Position numbers and translations under genes: made by a program
Assembly (NCBI GenBank): GCA_023427945.1
Contig: JAEYZR010000166.1
Location: forward strand, 1 to 16,922
Length of the DNA stretch: 16,922 nt
DNA from: Pseudomonadota bacterium
Lineage (GTDB): Bacteria > Pseudomonadota > Gammaproteobacteria > Burkholderiales > Burkholderiaceae_B
Direction: 5' to 3'
The notes under the pieces: generated by a model
What the model was told of the DNA's origin: nothing
Databases searched by the model: none
The model's input: the letters and a program-made list of their open reading frames with translations, nothing else
Part shown: one piece after another, positions 7,139 to 14,561 of the stretch
How the letters are laid out: every line of letters starts with the position of its first letter
Numbering within the stretch: the first letter of the stretch is position 1

Positions 7139-8812
7139 ATGCTGCGCACTTTCTTCTCTTTTTCCTCCCTGTATTTCGCAACCCTGTTGATGATGTCGGC
7201 CATCGGGCTGTTCAACACCTACATGGGCCTGCGGCTGACTCAACAGGCCGTCAGCGAATTCTGGATCGGCACGCTGATCGCTGCCTACTATCTGGGGCTG
7301 ATGTCCGGTGCCCGCTTCGGTCACAAGCTGATCATCCGCGTCGGACATATCCGTGCGTTCACCGCCTGTGCAGCAGTCACGACAGCGATGGTGCTGTTGC
7401 AGTCGCTGGTGGACTACATGCCTGTCTGGCTGGCCTTCCGGCTGGTGGCCGGCCTGGCGATGGTGACACAGTTCATGGTGCTGGAAAGCTGGCTCAACGA
7501 GCAGAGCGTCAATGAACAGCGCGGCCAGGTCTTCGCTTTCTACATGCTGGCCTCGGGTCTGGGGGTGGTGCTGGGCCAGCTTGCGCTCACGGCATTTCCG
7601 GTGCTGGACCTGCGCCCGCTGGTGCTGGTGGCCGTATGCATGGTGATGTGCCTGGTGCCCATCGCGGTCACACGCCGCGTGCACCCGCCGTCGCCACTGC
7701 CCGCGCCGCTGGACCTGAAATTCTTCGCCTCGCGCATTCCACTCTCGCTCACCGTCCTGTTCATTGCAGGCAATCTGTCGGGCGCGTTTTACGGTCTGGC
7801 GCCTGTGTACGCCGCCAAGTTTGGCCTGAGCACACCCGATGTCGCGCTGTTCGTGGCGGTCGGCGTCACGGCAGGGCTGCTGTCGCAATGGCCCATAGGC
7901 TGGTTGTCCGATCGCATCAATCGCGCTGGGCTCATCCGTTTCAACTCGCTGTTGTTGATGGTGCTGGCCGCTTTCCTGTGGGGCTGGATCAGCTTGCCGT
8001 TCTGGCTCATGCTGGTGCTCTCCGCTGTGCTGGGGGTGTTGCAGTTCACGCTCTATCCGCTGGGCGCAGCGTTCGCCAACGACCACGTCGAACACGAGCG
8101 TCGCGTCGGTCTGAGCGCGGTCCTCCTGATCACCTACGGGCTGGGTGCCTGTCTGGGCCCGCTGATTGCCGGCGCGCTCATGAGCTGGCAAGGCCCGGGC
8201 ATGTACTTCGTCTTCATTTCAGTGTGCGCAGCCATTCTGGTCTGGCAGGTCCGGCCCACCCGCGTGAGCGGCACGCACCAGGTGGACGAGGCACCGGTGC
8301 AGTTCGTGCCCATGCCTGACAGCCTGCAGAGTTCGGCGGTCGCCGCTGCACTGGATCCGCGCGTGGATCTGGACATCGACACCTCGATGGACGGCGTGGT
8401 GCATCCGCAGGACGCCGATACGGCATCGGTGCCCGAGGATGGTGTCGTGTTTCCCAGTGAGCCTGTGCCCGAGGCGGTTGCCGCGCACATGGGCGAGCGG
8501 GCCGGCGAGAACGGCCCGGTACAGCCTCTGGCCGAGGTGGCATCCGAACCGCCGTCAACCGAAGTCGTCGATGATCAGGCCGCTGATGACCAAACCTTCG
8601 GTGGCCAAGCCATCGGTGACCAAGCCGCTGATGACCAAGCCATCGGTAACCAAACCTCCGGTGTCCAAGCCGCCGCTGATCAAGCCACCGACGACCAAGC
8701 CGCCGATGGCAAAGTCGTTGATGGCAAAGTCGTTGATGGCAAGGCCGCCGATGGCAAGGCCGCCGATGATGCGGCCTCGTCGCGTTCACCTCGGGATCAT
8801 CAGCGCGACTGA
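7139..8812 (+). CDS. MFS transporter with repetitive acidic C-terminal tail
   Basis: 557 residues. Residues 1 to about 371 form a 12-helix major facilitator core of the YcaD-like group. Visible signs are the N-terminal LYFATLLMMSAIGLFNTYMG, the loop GHKLIIRVGHIRAF (61-74) at the motif A position, and the matching second-half loop GWLSDRINRAGLIRFN (254-269). The inner-membrane location is secure; the substrate is unknown. From about 372 to the end lies a cytoplasmic tail unusual for the family: an acidic, Pro-containing stretch (about 380-475), then a pentapeptide repeat array (about 477-545). The ATG at 7139 is preferred over an in-frame GTG at 7109 because the GTG would put an Arg-rich extension before the first helix, though the ribosome binding site is weak (TAGGG, 11 bases away). 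The 3' end overlaps the convergent EamA gene by 27 bases. Confidence 0.85.
   Translation: MLRTFFSFSSLYFATLLMMSAIGLFNTYMGLRLTQQAVSEFWIGTLIAAYYLGLMSGARFGHKLIIRVGHIRAFTACAAVTTAMVLLQSLVDYMPVWLAFRLVAGLAMVTQFMVLESWLNEQSVNEQRGQVFAFYMLASGLGVVLGQLALTAFPVLDLRPLVLVAVCMVMCLVPIAVTRRVHPPSPLPAPLDLKFFASRIPLSLTVLFIAGNLSGAFYGLAPVYAAKFGLSTPDVALFVAVGVTAGLLSQWPIGWLSDRINRAGLIRFNSLLLMVLAAFLWGWISLPFWLMLVLSAVLGVLQFTLYPLGAAFANDHVEHERRVGLSAVLLITYGLGACLGPLIAGALMSWQGPGMYFVFISVCAAILVWQVRPTRVSGTHQVDEAPVQFVPMPDSLQSSAVAAALDPRVDLDIDTSMDGVVHPQDADTASVPEDGVVFPSEPVPEAVAAHMGERAGENGPVQPLAEVASEPPSTEVVDDQAADDQTFGGQAIGDQAADDQAIGNQTSGVQAAADQATDDQAADGKVVDGKVVDGKAADGKAADDAASSRSPRDHQRD
8567..8773 (+). repeat. 15-bp tandem repeat array coding 13 pentapeptides
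   Basis: The DNA repeats with a 15-base period inside the MFS gene. In the coding frame every fifth residue is Gln or Lys: Gln480, 485, 490, 495, 500, 505, 510, 515 and 520, then Lys525, 530, 535 and 540. The first nine units resemble ADDQA or IGDQA. The last four are ADGKV/VDGKA-like and nearly identical at DNA level: GATGGCAAAGTCGTT occurs twice in a row, then GATGGCAAGGCCGCC twice. Uniform units at one end suggest recent expansion by slippage. Because the period is a multiple of three, other frames also stay open across it; those are artefacts. Confidence 0.9.
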
Positions 8813-9646
8813 CACCACGGCCAGTGCCAGTCCCAGCATGTTCACCGGGCTCATGCGCTCGCGGAACAGGACGACGCCGGCCACGGCTCCCAGCGAAATG
8901 ACCCCGATGTTCATGGCCGAAAATACGATGGCGGGGTCGTTGGGCAGGCTCTGGTGGGCCCGGATGTAGGTGTAGATGTTGGCAAAGTTCAACACGCCCA
9001 GGCCCAGCCCGACCGCCAGGTGGGACCCACGCCACGTCACGCGCTTGACGAGCAGGTAGCCCACCATCACGATCAGTGCCAGCGCGAAGGCCACCAGCAG
9101 CCCGCTGGAAAACGCCGTCCCCGTGCGCGCGACCTGCTTGAACAGAACATCGCACACGCCATAACCCGCCCACACCGCCAGCGGCCAGACCCAGGCTCCC
9201 GGGCCTGCGCTGGATGGCGCCGTGGACGCTGTGCGTTTGAGCAGGCATCCCAGCGCGATCAGCGCCAGTCCGATGGCCACGACCTTGTGCGTCGTGAAGG
9301 CTTCGCCGAACAGCAGAAAGGAAGCCAGCAAGGGGATGAACAACGACAGCCGCTGGGCTGCATCCGTGCGCAGCACCCCGGCGAATCTGACGGCGTTGAA
9401 CATGGCGACGAATACCGTGGGAAGCAGCACGCCCAGCAGCAGCAAGAGACCCCAGGGTGTACCGGGCGCCTGCAGCACGGCCAGCGAGGGGTTCAGCGCA
9501 AACCCGCACAGCAGCAGGGCCACCAGGTAGTTCGCCGCGATGGCCTGACGAATGTCCACGCCATACTGGCGGGCGTACTTGAACAGTACCGACACCGAGA
9601 CGCTGCACAGCACGCTGATCGTCAAATAGAACAGACCGTCATTCAT
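8786..9646 (-). CDS. EamA/DMT family transporter, coupled to bioB
   Basis: 286 residues, hydrophobic throughout, with two tandem EamA-type halves (about 1-137 and 150-286) and the expected ten membrane helices. It starts MNDGLFYLTISVLCSVSVSV and ends in the helix MLGLALAVVSVALMI. The ATG overlaps the end of bioB by 8 bases (9639-9646), so translation is probably coupled to bioB. The substrate is not shown by sequence. The drug/metabolite superfamily includes the E. coli biotin transporter YigM/BioP, so coupling to biotin synthase makes biotin or a precursor a reasonable guess (inference). The 3' end runs 27 bases into the convergent MFS gene, so opposing transcripts would overlap. It could equally be an amino-acid or metabolite exporter. 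Confidence 0.87.
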   Translation of the reverse strand: MNDGLFYLTISVLCSVSVSVLFKYARQYGVDIRQAIAANYLVALLLCGFALNPSLAVLQAPGTPWGLLLLLGVLLPTVFVAMFNAVRFAGVLRTDAAQRLSLFIPLLASFLLFGEAFTTHKVVAIGLALIALGCLLKRTASTAPSSAGPGAWVWPLAVWAGYGVCDVLFKQVARTGTAFSSGLLVAFALALIVMVGYLLVKRVTWRGSHLAVGLGLGVLNFANIYTYIRAHQSLPNDPAIVFSAMNIGVISLGAVAGVVLFRERMSPVNMLGLALAVVSVALMIPR

Positions 9647-10667
9647 GGTGAACGCCCGCGGGCGGGTTGGCAGGGTGGGACTCGGCGCGCATGCCGAGTC
9701 GGTCCAGCAGCCGGTTATCGGCTTCCCACTGCGGATTGCCAGTGGTCAGCAGCTTGTCGCCATAGAAAATCGAATTGGCGCCCGCCAGAAAACATAGCGC
9801 CTGGGTGCTTGCCGACATGGCCTCGCGGCCAGCCGAGAGCCGCACGCGAGCCTGCGGCATGGTGATGCGCGCCACCGCAATCGTGCGCACGAACTCCAGC
9901 GGATCCAGTGCGGGGGTGTCGGCCAGCGGCGTGCCGGCAATCCTCACCAGATCGTTGATGGGCACCGACTCGGGGTAGGGATCGAGGTTGGCGAGCTGGG
10001 CCAGCAGGCCGATCCGGTCCTGTGCGCTCTCGCCCATGCCCACGATACCGCCACAGCAGACCTTGATGCCTGCTGCGCGTATCCGCTGCAACGTCGCCAG
10101 TCGATCTTCATAGACCCGTGTGGTGATGACCTGTCCATAGAACGCGGGCGACGTGTCCAGGTTGTGATTGTAGTAATCCAGTCCCGCTGCTTTCAGCGCA
10201 TCGGCCTGTCCATCGCCCAGCATGCCCAGGGTGGCACAGGTTTCCAGCCCCAGCGCTTTCACGGCGGCGATGCGTTCGGCCACCGCAGCGAGGTGGCGGG
10301 GTTTCGGGCTGCGCCAGGCGGCACCCATGCAAAAGCGCGTGGCGCCTTTCTCCTTGGCGGCCTGGGCAGCGGCCACGACGTCCGGCAGCGGCATCATGGC
10401 TTCGGCCTGCACGTCGGTGTGATAGCGGGCGGCCTGAGGGCAGTAACCGCAGTCTTCCGGGCAGCCCCCCGTCTTGATCGAAACCAGCGTGGAGAGTTGA
10501 ACCGTGTTGGCATCGAAATGCATCCGCGTGACTTCCTGGGCCCGGTGGATCAGATCCATGAAGGGCATGCGGTAAAGCGTTTCGATTGCGGCGTAGGTCC
10601 AGCGCTGGGGACCCAGGTCGGTGGTACCTAGGTCGATGATGCCCGGATGAGGGGGTGGCAGGCGCAT
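9639..10667 (-). CDS. bioB: Biotin synthase
   Basis: 342 residues. A radical SAM enzyme that inserts sulfur into dethiobiotin in the last step of biotin synthesis. The radical SAM cluster motif CxxxCxxC is GGCPEDCGYC with Cys69, Cys73 and Cys76. The ligands of the sulfur-donating [2Fe-2S] cluster are in place by comparison with E. coli BioB: Cys113 (RFCMGAAWR), Cys144 (LETCATLG), Cys204 (KVCCGG) and Arg276 (VRLSAGRE). YNHNLDTSP (166-174) is also typical. The ATG at 10667 follows GGAG at 6-base spacing. An in-frame GTG 48 bases further up (10715) lacks such support. It is the first gene of a two-gene unit with the EamA transporter. Other biotin genes (bioA, bioF, bioD) are not in the window. 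Confidence 0.96.
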   Translation of the reverse strand: MRLPPPHPGIIDLGTTDLGPQRWTYAAIETLYRMPFMDLIHRAQEVTRMHFDANTVQLSTLVSIKTGGCPEDCGYCPQAARYHTDVQAEAMMPLPDVVAAAQAAKEKGATRFCMGAAWRSPKPRHLAAVAERIAAVKALGLETCATLGMLGDGQADALKAAGLDYYNHNLDTSPAFYGQVITTRVYEDRLATLQRIRAAGIKVCCGGIVGMGESAQDRIGLLAQLANLDPYPESVPINDLVRIAGTPLADTPALDPLEFVRTIAVARITMPQARVRLSAGREAMSASTQALCFLAGANSIFYGDKLLTTGNPQWEADNRLLDRLGMRAESHPANPPAGVHHE

Positions 10668-10696
10668 TGGCGGCTCCGGCAGGTGATGGCGGGCCG

Positions 10697-10726
10697 ATAT
10701 TAAGGACGCCTCCACCGACCGGGCAA
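10697..10726 (-). promoter_or_regulatory. bioB: Candidate sigma-70 promoter of bioB
   Basis: On the minus strand TTGCCC (10726-10721) and TAATAT (10702-10697) are separated by 18 bases. Transcription would start about 20 bases before the bioB ATG, leaving the GGAG in the leader. No BirA- or BioR-type operator could be recognised by eye. Confidence 0.4.
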
Positions 10727-10860
10727 GGGCGTGCGTTCCAGTGTAGTTAAGGGGTCCTTTCGATAAGTTGAATGATTTTGATGAACTCTTCGTGGCAGCA
10801 TGTTGCTATCGCGATCTCATCTTCGTGCAGGCTCACACCCTCAAGAATAGGTAAATATTT

Positions 10861-12954
10861 GTGACAGAAACCCTGAAGCGTCTGCTCAACCCCGCCAGCG
10901 TTGCCATCGTCGGCGCGTCGGACGATCCCCTGCGCATCGGCGGACGGCCCATCGCCTACATGTTGAGTCAGGGCTATCAGGGCGTCATCCTGCCTGTGAA
11001 CCCCGGGCGGGACACCGTCCAGGGCCTGACGGCCTATGCGTCGGTGGAGGCGCTGCCGCAGGCGCCGGATGTGGCCATCGTGGCCGTTGCGGCCAGCAAG
11101 GCGCAAGCAGTGATCGAACAATTGGGGGAGCGGGGGTGTGCTGCTGCCATTCTCTTCAGCGCAGGCTTTGCCGAAGCCGGGCCCGAAGGGGCGGCCATGC
11201 AGCAAGCGATGGTGGACACCGCCCGCCGTCACGGCATGCGCCTGCTGGGGCCGAACTCGCTGGGCATGATCAATCCACGCAACGGTTTCTATGGCTCGTT
11301 TGCGTCCGGCCTGGAACTGGGCTTTCCCGAGAAAGGGCGGGTGGGCATCGCCAGCCAGTCGGGCGCGTACGGTGCGCACATCACCTGTCTGGCGCGTGAG
11401 CGCGGAATCGGTCTGTCGTCATGCGTGATGACCGGCAACGAGGCCGACATCAGCCTGGGCGATGTGATCCAGATGCTGGTGGACGATCCCGACACCGATG
11501 TGATTGCCGTGTATTCCGAAGGCATACGCGAGGCGGATGGCTTCATCGCGGCGCTTGCAGCGGCCCGCGCTGCGCACAAACCCGTCGTCATGATGAAGGT
11601 GGGGACCAGCACGGTCGGTAGTGCTGCCGCGCAATCGCATACCGCTTCCATCGCCGGCGACGATGCGGTCACCGACGCCGTTCTGAACGAGTTCGGCGTC
11701 GTGCGGGCCATCACCACCGAGCACATGCTGGATATCGCGGCGCTGGCCACGCGAGGCATCTTTCCCGAAGCCAACACCCTGGGCGTGATCACCGTCAGCG
11801 GCGGGGCGGGTGTCATCATTTCCGATGCCGCCGAACGCCACGGCCTGCCCATGCCGGAGATGCCACAGCACACCCAGCAGCGCCTGAAAGAGATTCTGCC
11901 GTTCGCCTCGCCGCGTAATCCCGTGGACTGCACCGCACAGTTTCTGAACGACTTCACCCTGGCAGGGCGCTTCACCGAGGCCATGATCGAGCACGGCGGG
12001 TATCGCTCGGTGCTGGGTTTCTTCACGTATACCGGCGGGGCCGCCTCGATTGCGCCGAAGCTGCGCGAGCAGCTCAAGGCCGTGCGCGCAAAGTTTCCAG
12101 ATCGTCTGTACGTGATGTGCATCATGGCCGATCGCGAAAAAGTGCGTCAGTACGAGGCTGACGGCTTCAGCATCTTCGAAGACCCTTCGCGTGCCGTGAG
12201 TGCGATTGCCGCAATGGGCCGGTTCGGACAATCCTTTGCATCGCGGCCCGGCCTGCCTGCGCCCGCCGTTCCTGCCCTGTCCTTGCCTGACACCACGCCC
12301 TCGGAGGCCCAGGCCAAGCGCCTGCTGGCGCAGGCCGGTATCGCCTGCGCACCCGAGCAGACCTGCACCACGGCAGACGACGCCGTGGCGGCCGCCCAGG
12401 CGCTGGGCTACCCCGTCGTCATGAAGATCCTGTCGCCGGACATCGTGCACAAATCGGAAATCGGCGGGGTATTGCTGGATGTGCAGACCGAGGCTGATGT
12501 GCGTGCCGGTTTCGACACCCTGATGGCGCGTGCCGCACACGCAGCGCCCGATGCCCGCATCGAAGGCGTGCTGGTGGCCCGACAACTCAGCGGCGGTGTC
12601 GAGTGCATTCTGGGCATCCATCGCGACCCGGTGTTCGGGCCTGTCGCCATGTTCGGCCTGGGCGGCATCTTCGTGGAGATCATGAAAGACGTGACCTTCA
12701 GGCGCTGCCCCTTTGGTGTCGATGTCGCAGAAGCGATGATACGCTCGGTCAAGGGAGCCCCGTTGCTGTTGGGCGCACGGGGCCGTCCGCCCGTGGACAT
12801 CAAGGCATTGGCCACCATGCTGGCGCAGTTGTCCGCGCTGGCCGTCGCGGCGGGCCCGCGTCTGGCCTCGATCGACCTGAACCCAGTCCTGGCCATGCCA
12901 CAAGGGCAGGGGGCTTTTGCCGTGGATGCGGTGATCGAAGTGCGCCCTGCCTGA
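10861..12954 (+). CDS. Acyl-CoA synthetase (NDP-forming), acetate-CoA ligase family
   Basis: 697 residues with the fused architecture of single-chain ADP-forming acyl-CoA synthetases. It has an N-terminal CoA-binding Rossmann domain (about 1-130; SVAIVGASDDPLRIGGRP at 13-30 and LLGPNSLGMINP at 128-139), succinyl-CoA-ligase-like domains (about 155-460), and a C-terminal ATP-grasp domain (about 475-697; YPVVMKILSPDIVHKSEIGG marks its start). His260 in QSHTASIAG matches the family's phosphorylated histidine. IASQSGAYG (163-171) is also characteristic. The enzyme makes an acyl-CoA from an organic acid using ATP; relatives act on acetate, aromatic acids such as ferulate, or others, and the acid cannot be told here. 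It lacks the GNAT domain of protein acetyltransferase Pat. The GTG start at 10861 follows a weak TAGG. It is divergent from bioB. Confidence 0.88.
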   Translation: MTETLKRLLNPASVAIVGASDDPLRIGGRPIAYMLSQGYQGVILPVNPGRDTVQGLTAYASVEALPQAPDVAIVAVAASKAQAVIEQLGERGCAAAILFSAGFAEAGPEGAAMQQAMVDTARRHGMRLLGPNSLGMINPRNGFYGSFASGLELGFPEKGRVGIASQSGAYGAHITCLARERGIGLSSCVMTGNEADISLGDVIQMLVDDPDTDVIAVYSEGIREADGFIAALAAARAAHKPVVMMKVGTSTVGSAAAQSHTASIAGDDAVTDAVLNEFGVVRAITTEHMLDIAALATRGIFPEANTLGVITVSGGAGVIISDAAERHGLPMPEMPQHTQQRLKEILPFASPRNPVDCTAQFLNDFTLAGRFTEAMIEHGGYRSVLGFFTYTGGAASIAPKLREQLKAVRAKFPDRLYVMCIMADREKVRQYEADGFSIFEDPSRAVSAIAAMGRFGQSFASRPGLPAPAVPALSLPDTTPSEAQAKRLLAQAGIACAPEQTCTTADDAVAAAQALGYPVVMKILSPDIVHKSEIGGVLLDVQTEADVRAGFDTLMARAAHAAPDARIEGVLVARQLSGGVECILGIHRDPVFGPVAMFGLGGIFVEIMKDVTFRRCPFGVDVAEAMIRSVKGAPLLLGARGRPPVDIKALATMLAQLSALAVAAGPRLASIDLNPVLAMPQGQGAFAVDAVIEVRPA

Positions 12955-12999
12955 CCTGGAAAAAGTGCCCGCGTCGCAAAGAAGTCACGACAGGTTGAA

Positions 13000-13014
13000 T
13001 GATAATAAATATCA
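13000..13014. promoter_or_regulatory. Candidate Fur operator upstream of the DHB operon
   Basis: TGATAATAAATATCA matches the Fur 7-1-7 consensus TGATAAT-N-ATTATCA at all but one of the 14 specified positions. A further TAATGATAA follows at 13016-13024, so adjacent Fur dimers may bind. A weak sigma-70 promoter, TTGAAT (12995-13000) with AATGAT 16 bases later (13017-13022), is overlapped by the operator. Binding would block polymerase. Position and the following genes support iron-dependent repression; binding itself is inferred. Confidence 0.75.
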
Positions 13015-13056
13015 CTAATGATAAAGTGGAGAGCATTGTCCAATGTGCACTTCACG

Positions 13057-14517
13057 ATGTCAGTCCTCTCGTCCGATTCTTCTGCTTCGCCGCCGCGCAA
13101 CGCCGCGCCTGGTCTGCCTGTCACGGCCAGCCCTTCCTTCATTCAGGCAGGTGCGCCCGGGGCTGCTTCCTCGTTCGCCCAGTCAGGCACGGCAAGGGCC
13201 AGCCTGGCGTCCGCCCAGCCGGGCACCGCAAAGGCCCCTTCCCAGGCAAATGATGTCCTGCGCGACTACACCGGCGCCGAGTTCCTTTTTGTTTCACCCA
13301 CTGCTGCACTGATCGCTGCGGATTTCACCGACGACCTGACGCTCGGCGTGGGCGCCGTGGCTCGCGCTTCGGAGCCATTCGTTCCCGGGGGCCAGCACGA
13401 TGCCGTCGATGAGCCGCCTCGGGCTGCTGCCATTGCCACAGCGGTCGGCCAGTTGTTCGCCCGGGCGCAAGCGCAGGGCATTGCGCAACCCGTGCTGGTG
13501 GGGGCCGTTCCTTTCGACATCGATGCCGCGCCTCGCCTGGCCATTGCACGTGCCTGCCGACATGGCGCGCCTTCGGGCTCCGCATCGGGCCAGGTCGCCC
13601 CGACATCTGCCCATCCGTCCTCCTTGTCCGTTCACGCGCCGGCCACGGGCGGTTCGGCTGCACGTGTCGCCCGGCAGTCGCCCCAGCCCGCCACGGAAGT
13701 CTACGAGGCGGCCGTGCGCCAGGCGCTGGCATGTTTTGAGCGTGGTGAACTGAGCAAGGTTGTCCTGGCGCGCACGCTCGCCCTGGAGCTGGATGCTGCG
13801 CTCGACCTGCCCGCCCTGATGGCCCGCCTGATGGCCAAGAACACACGCGGCTACACCTACGCCGTTCCCCTGGCGTCATCCCAGGAGGTCTTTCTGGGGG
13901 CCACGCCGGAACTGCTGGTGCGTCGCGTCGGTTCGCGGGTCGTGCTCAACCCGCTGGCCGGTTCGGCGGCACGCCGTGCGGATCCCGATGACGACAGGGC
14001 GGTCGGGCAGGCATTGCTGCAATCGTCCAAGGACTTGCAGGAACACGCCATCGTGATCGACGAGATTGCCAAGGTCCTGCGCCCGCTGTGCCGCACCCTC
14101 GATCTGCCCGCCCATCCGGCGCTGGTGGCGACCGACGCGCTATGGCATCTTTCAACGCTGATCGAAGGCGAACTGATCGACCCCGACATGACCTCGCTGG
14201 ACCTTGCGTTCGCCCTGCATCCCACACCCGCCGTATGCGGTTATCCCAGGCAGGCCGCTTTCGAGGCCATCGTCGACCTGGAACCCTTCGACCGTGGCTT
14301 TTTTGCCGGATTCGTGGGCTGGATGGACGCCGCCGGCGATGGCGAATGGGCCGTGTCGCTGCGCTGCGCCCAGTGTGGGCCCAGGCACGCCACGCTTTCG
14401 GCAGGCGCTGGTATCGTGCCGGGATCGGTGCCCGAGCGTGAAACGGCCGAGACGCAAACCAAATTTCGAACCATGTTGAGTGCGCTGGGGCTGGGTCAGT
14501 CCATCGACCTGCCTTGA
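13057..14517 (+). CDS. entC: Isochorismate synthase
   Basis: 486 residues from this start. It isomerises chorismate to isochorismate, the first step to 2,3-dihydroxybenzoate. Chorismate-binding-fold landmarks are all present: LSKVVLARTLAL (232-243, Lys234 as likely general base), GATPELLVRR (281-290, Glu285 as likely general acid), LAGSAARR (300-307), HPTPAVCGYP (388-397), FDRGFFAGFVGW (411-422) and AGAGIVPGSVPERE (449-462). Lys/Glu spacing matches EntC. It is longer than E. coli EntC (391) because of two low-complexity segments rich in Ala, Ser, Pro and Gly: residues 1-66 and about 168-212. The start is uncertain. ATG 13018 lies in the promoter/operator and is unlikely. GGAG at 13028-13031 could serve TTG 13036 or GTG 13045, while ATG 13057 has no close ribosome binding site. 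It is the first gene of the operon, with 44 bases to the next. Confidence 0.92.
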   Translation: MSVLSSDSSASPPRNAAPGLPVTASPSFIQAGAPGAASSFAQSGTARASLASAQPGTAKAPSQANDVLRDYTGAEFLFVSPTAALIAADFTDDLTLGVGAVARASEPFVPGGQHDAVDEPPRAAAIATAVGQLFARAQAQGIAQPVLVGAVPFDIDAAPRLAIARACRHGAPSGSASGQVAPTSAHPSSLSVHAPATGGSAARVARQSPQPATEVYEAAVRQALACFERGELSKVVLARTLALELDAALDLPALMARLMAKNTRGYTYAVPLASSQEVFLGATPELLVRRVGSRVVLNPLAGSAARRADPDDDRAVGQALLQSSKDLQEHAIVIDEIAKVLRPLCRTLDLPAHPALVATDALWHLSTLIEGELIDPDMTSLDLAFALHPTPAVCGYPRQAAFEAIVDLEPFDRGFFAGFVGWMDAAGDGEWAVSLRCAQCGPRHATLSAGAGIVPGSVPERETAETQTKFRTMLSALGLGQSIDLP

Positions 14518-14561
14518 GCGGCTACAGCCGCGCATTCGACCGTCTTCATTCTGGAGAACCC

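Noticed and set aside
6974..8191. 405-codon Gln/His-rich frame opposite the peroxiredoxin end and MFS gene
   Set aside because: An antisense shadow of the hydrophobic MFS coding sequence. Runs of Gln and His arise from reversed Leu and Val codons.
8439..8969. Open frame coding Thr-Lys-Pro repeats, histone H1-like
   Set aside because: It is an alternative frame of the 15-base repeat array inside the MFS gene. A period divisible by three keeps several frames open. It has no ribosome binding site of its own and runs into the opposite-strand EamA gene.
8214..9608. Long minus-strand frame rich in Arg, His and Gly across the repeat array and EamA gene
   Set aside because: It overlaps the well-supported EamA gene in another frame and has the Arg/Gly/Pro composition typical of shadows of GC-rich genes.
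10803..10813. GCTATCGCGAT shared with the tRNA spacer (16494-16504) as a possible common operator
   Set aside because: Related GCTATCGCG strings also occur inside coding regions (for example near 878), so chance in GC-rich DNA explains it.
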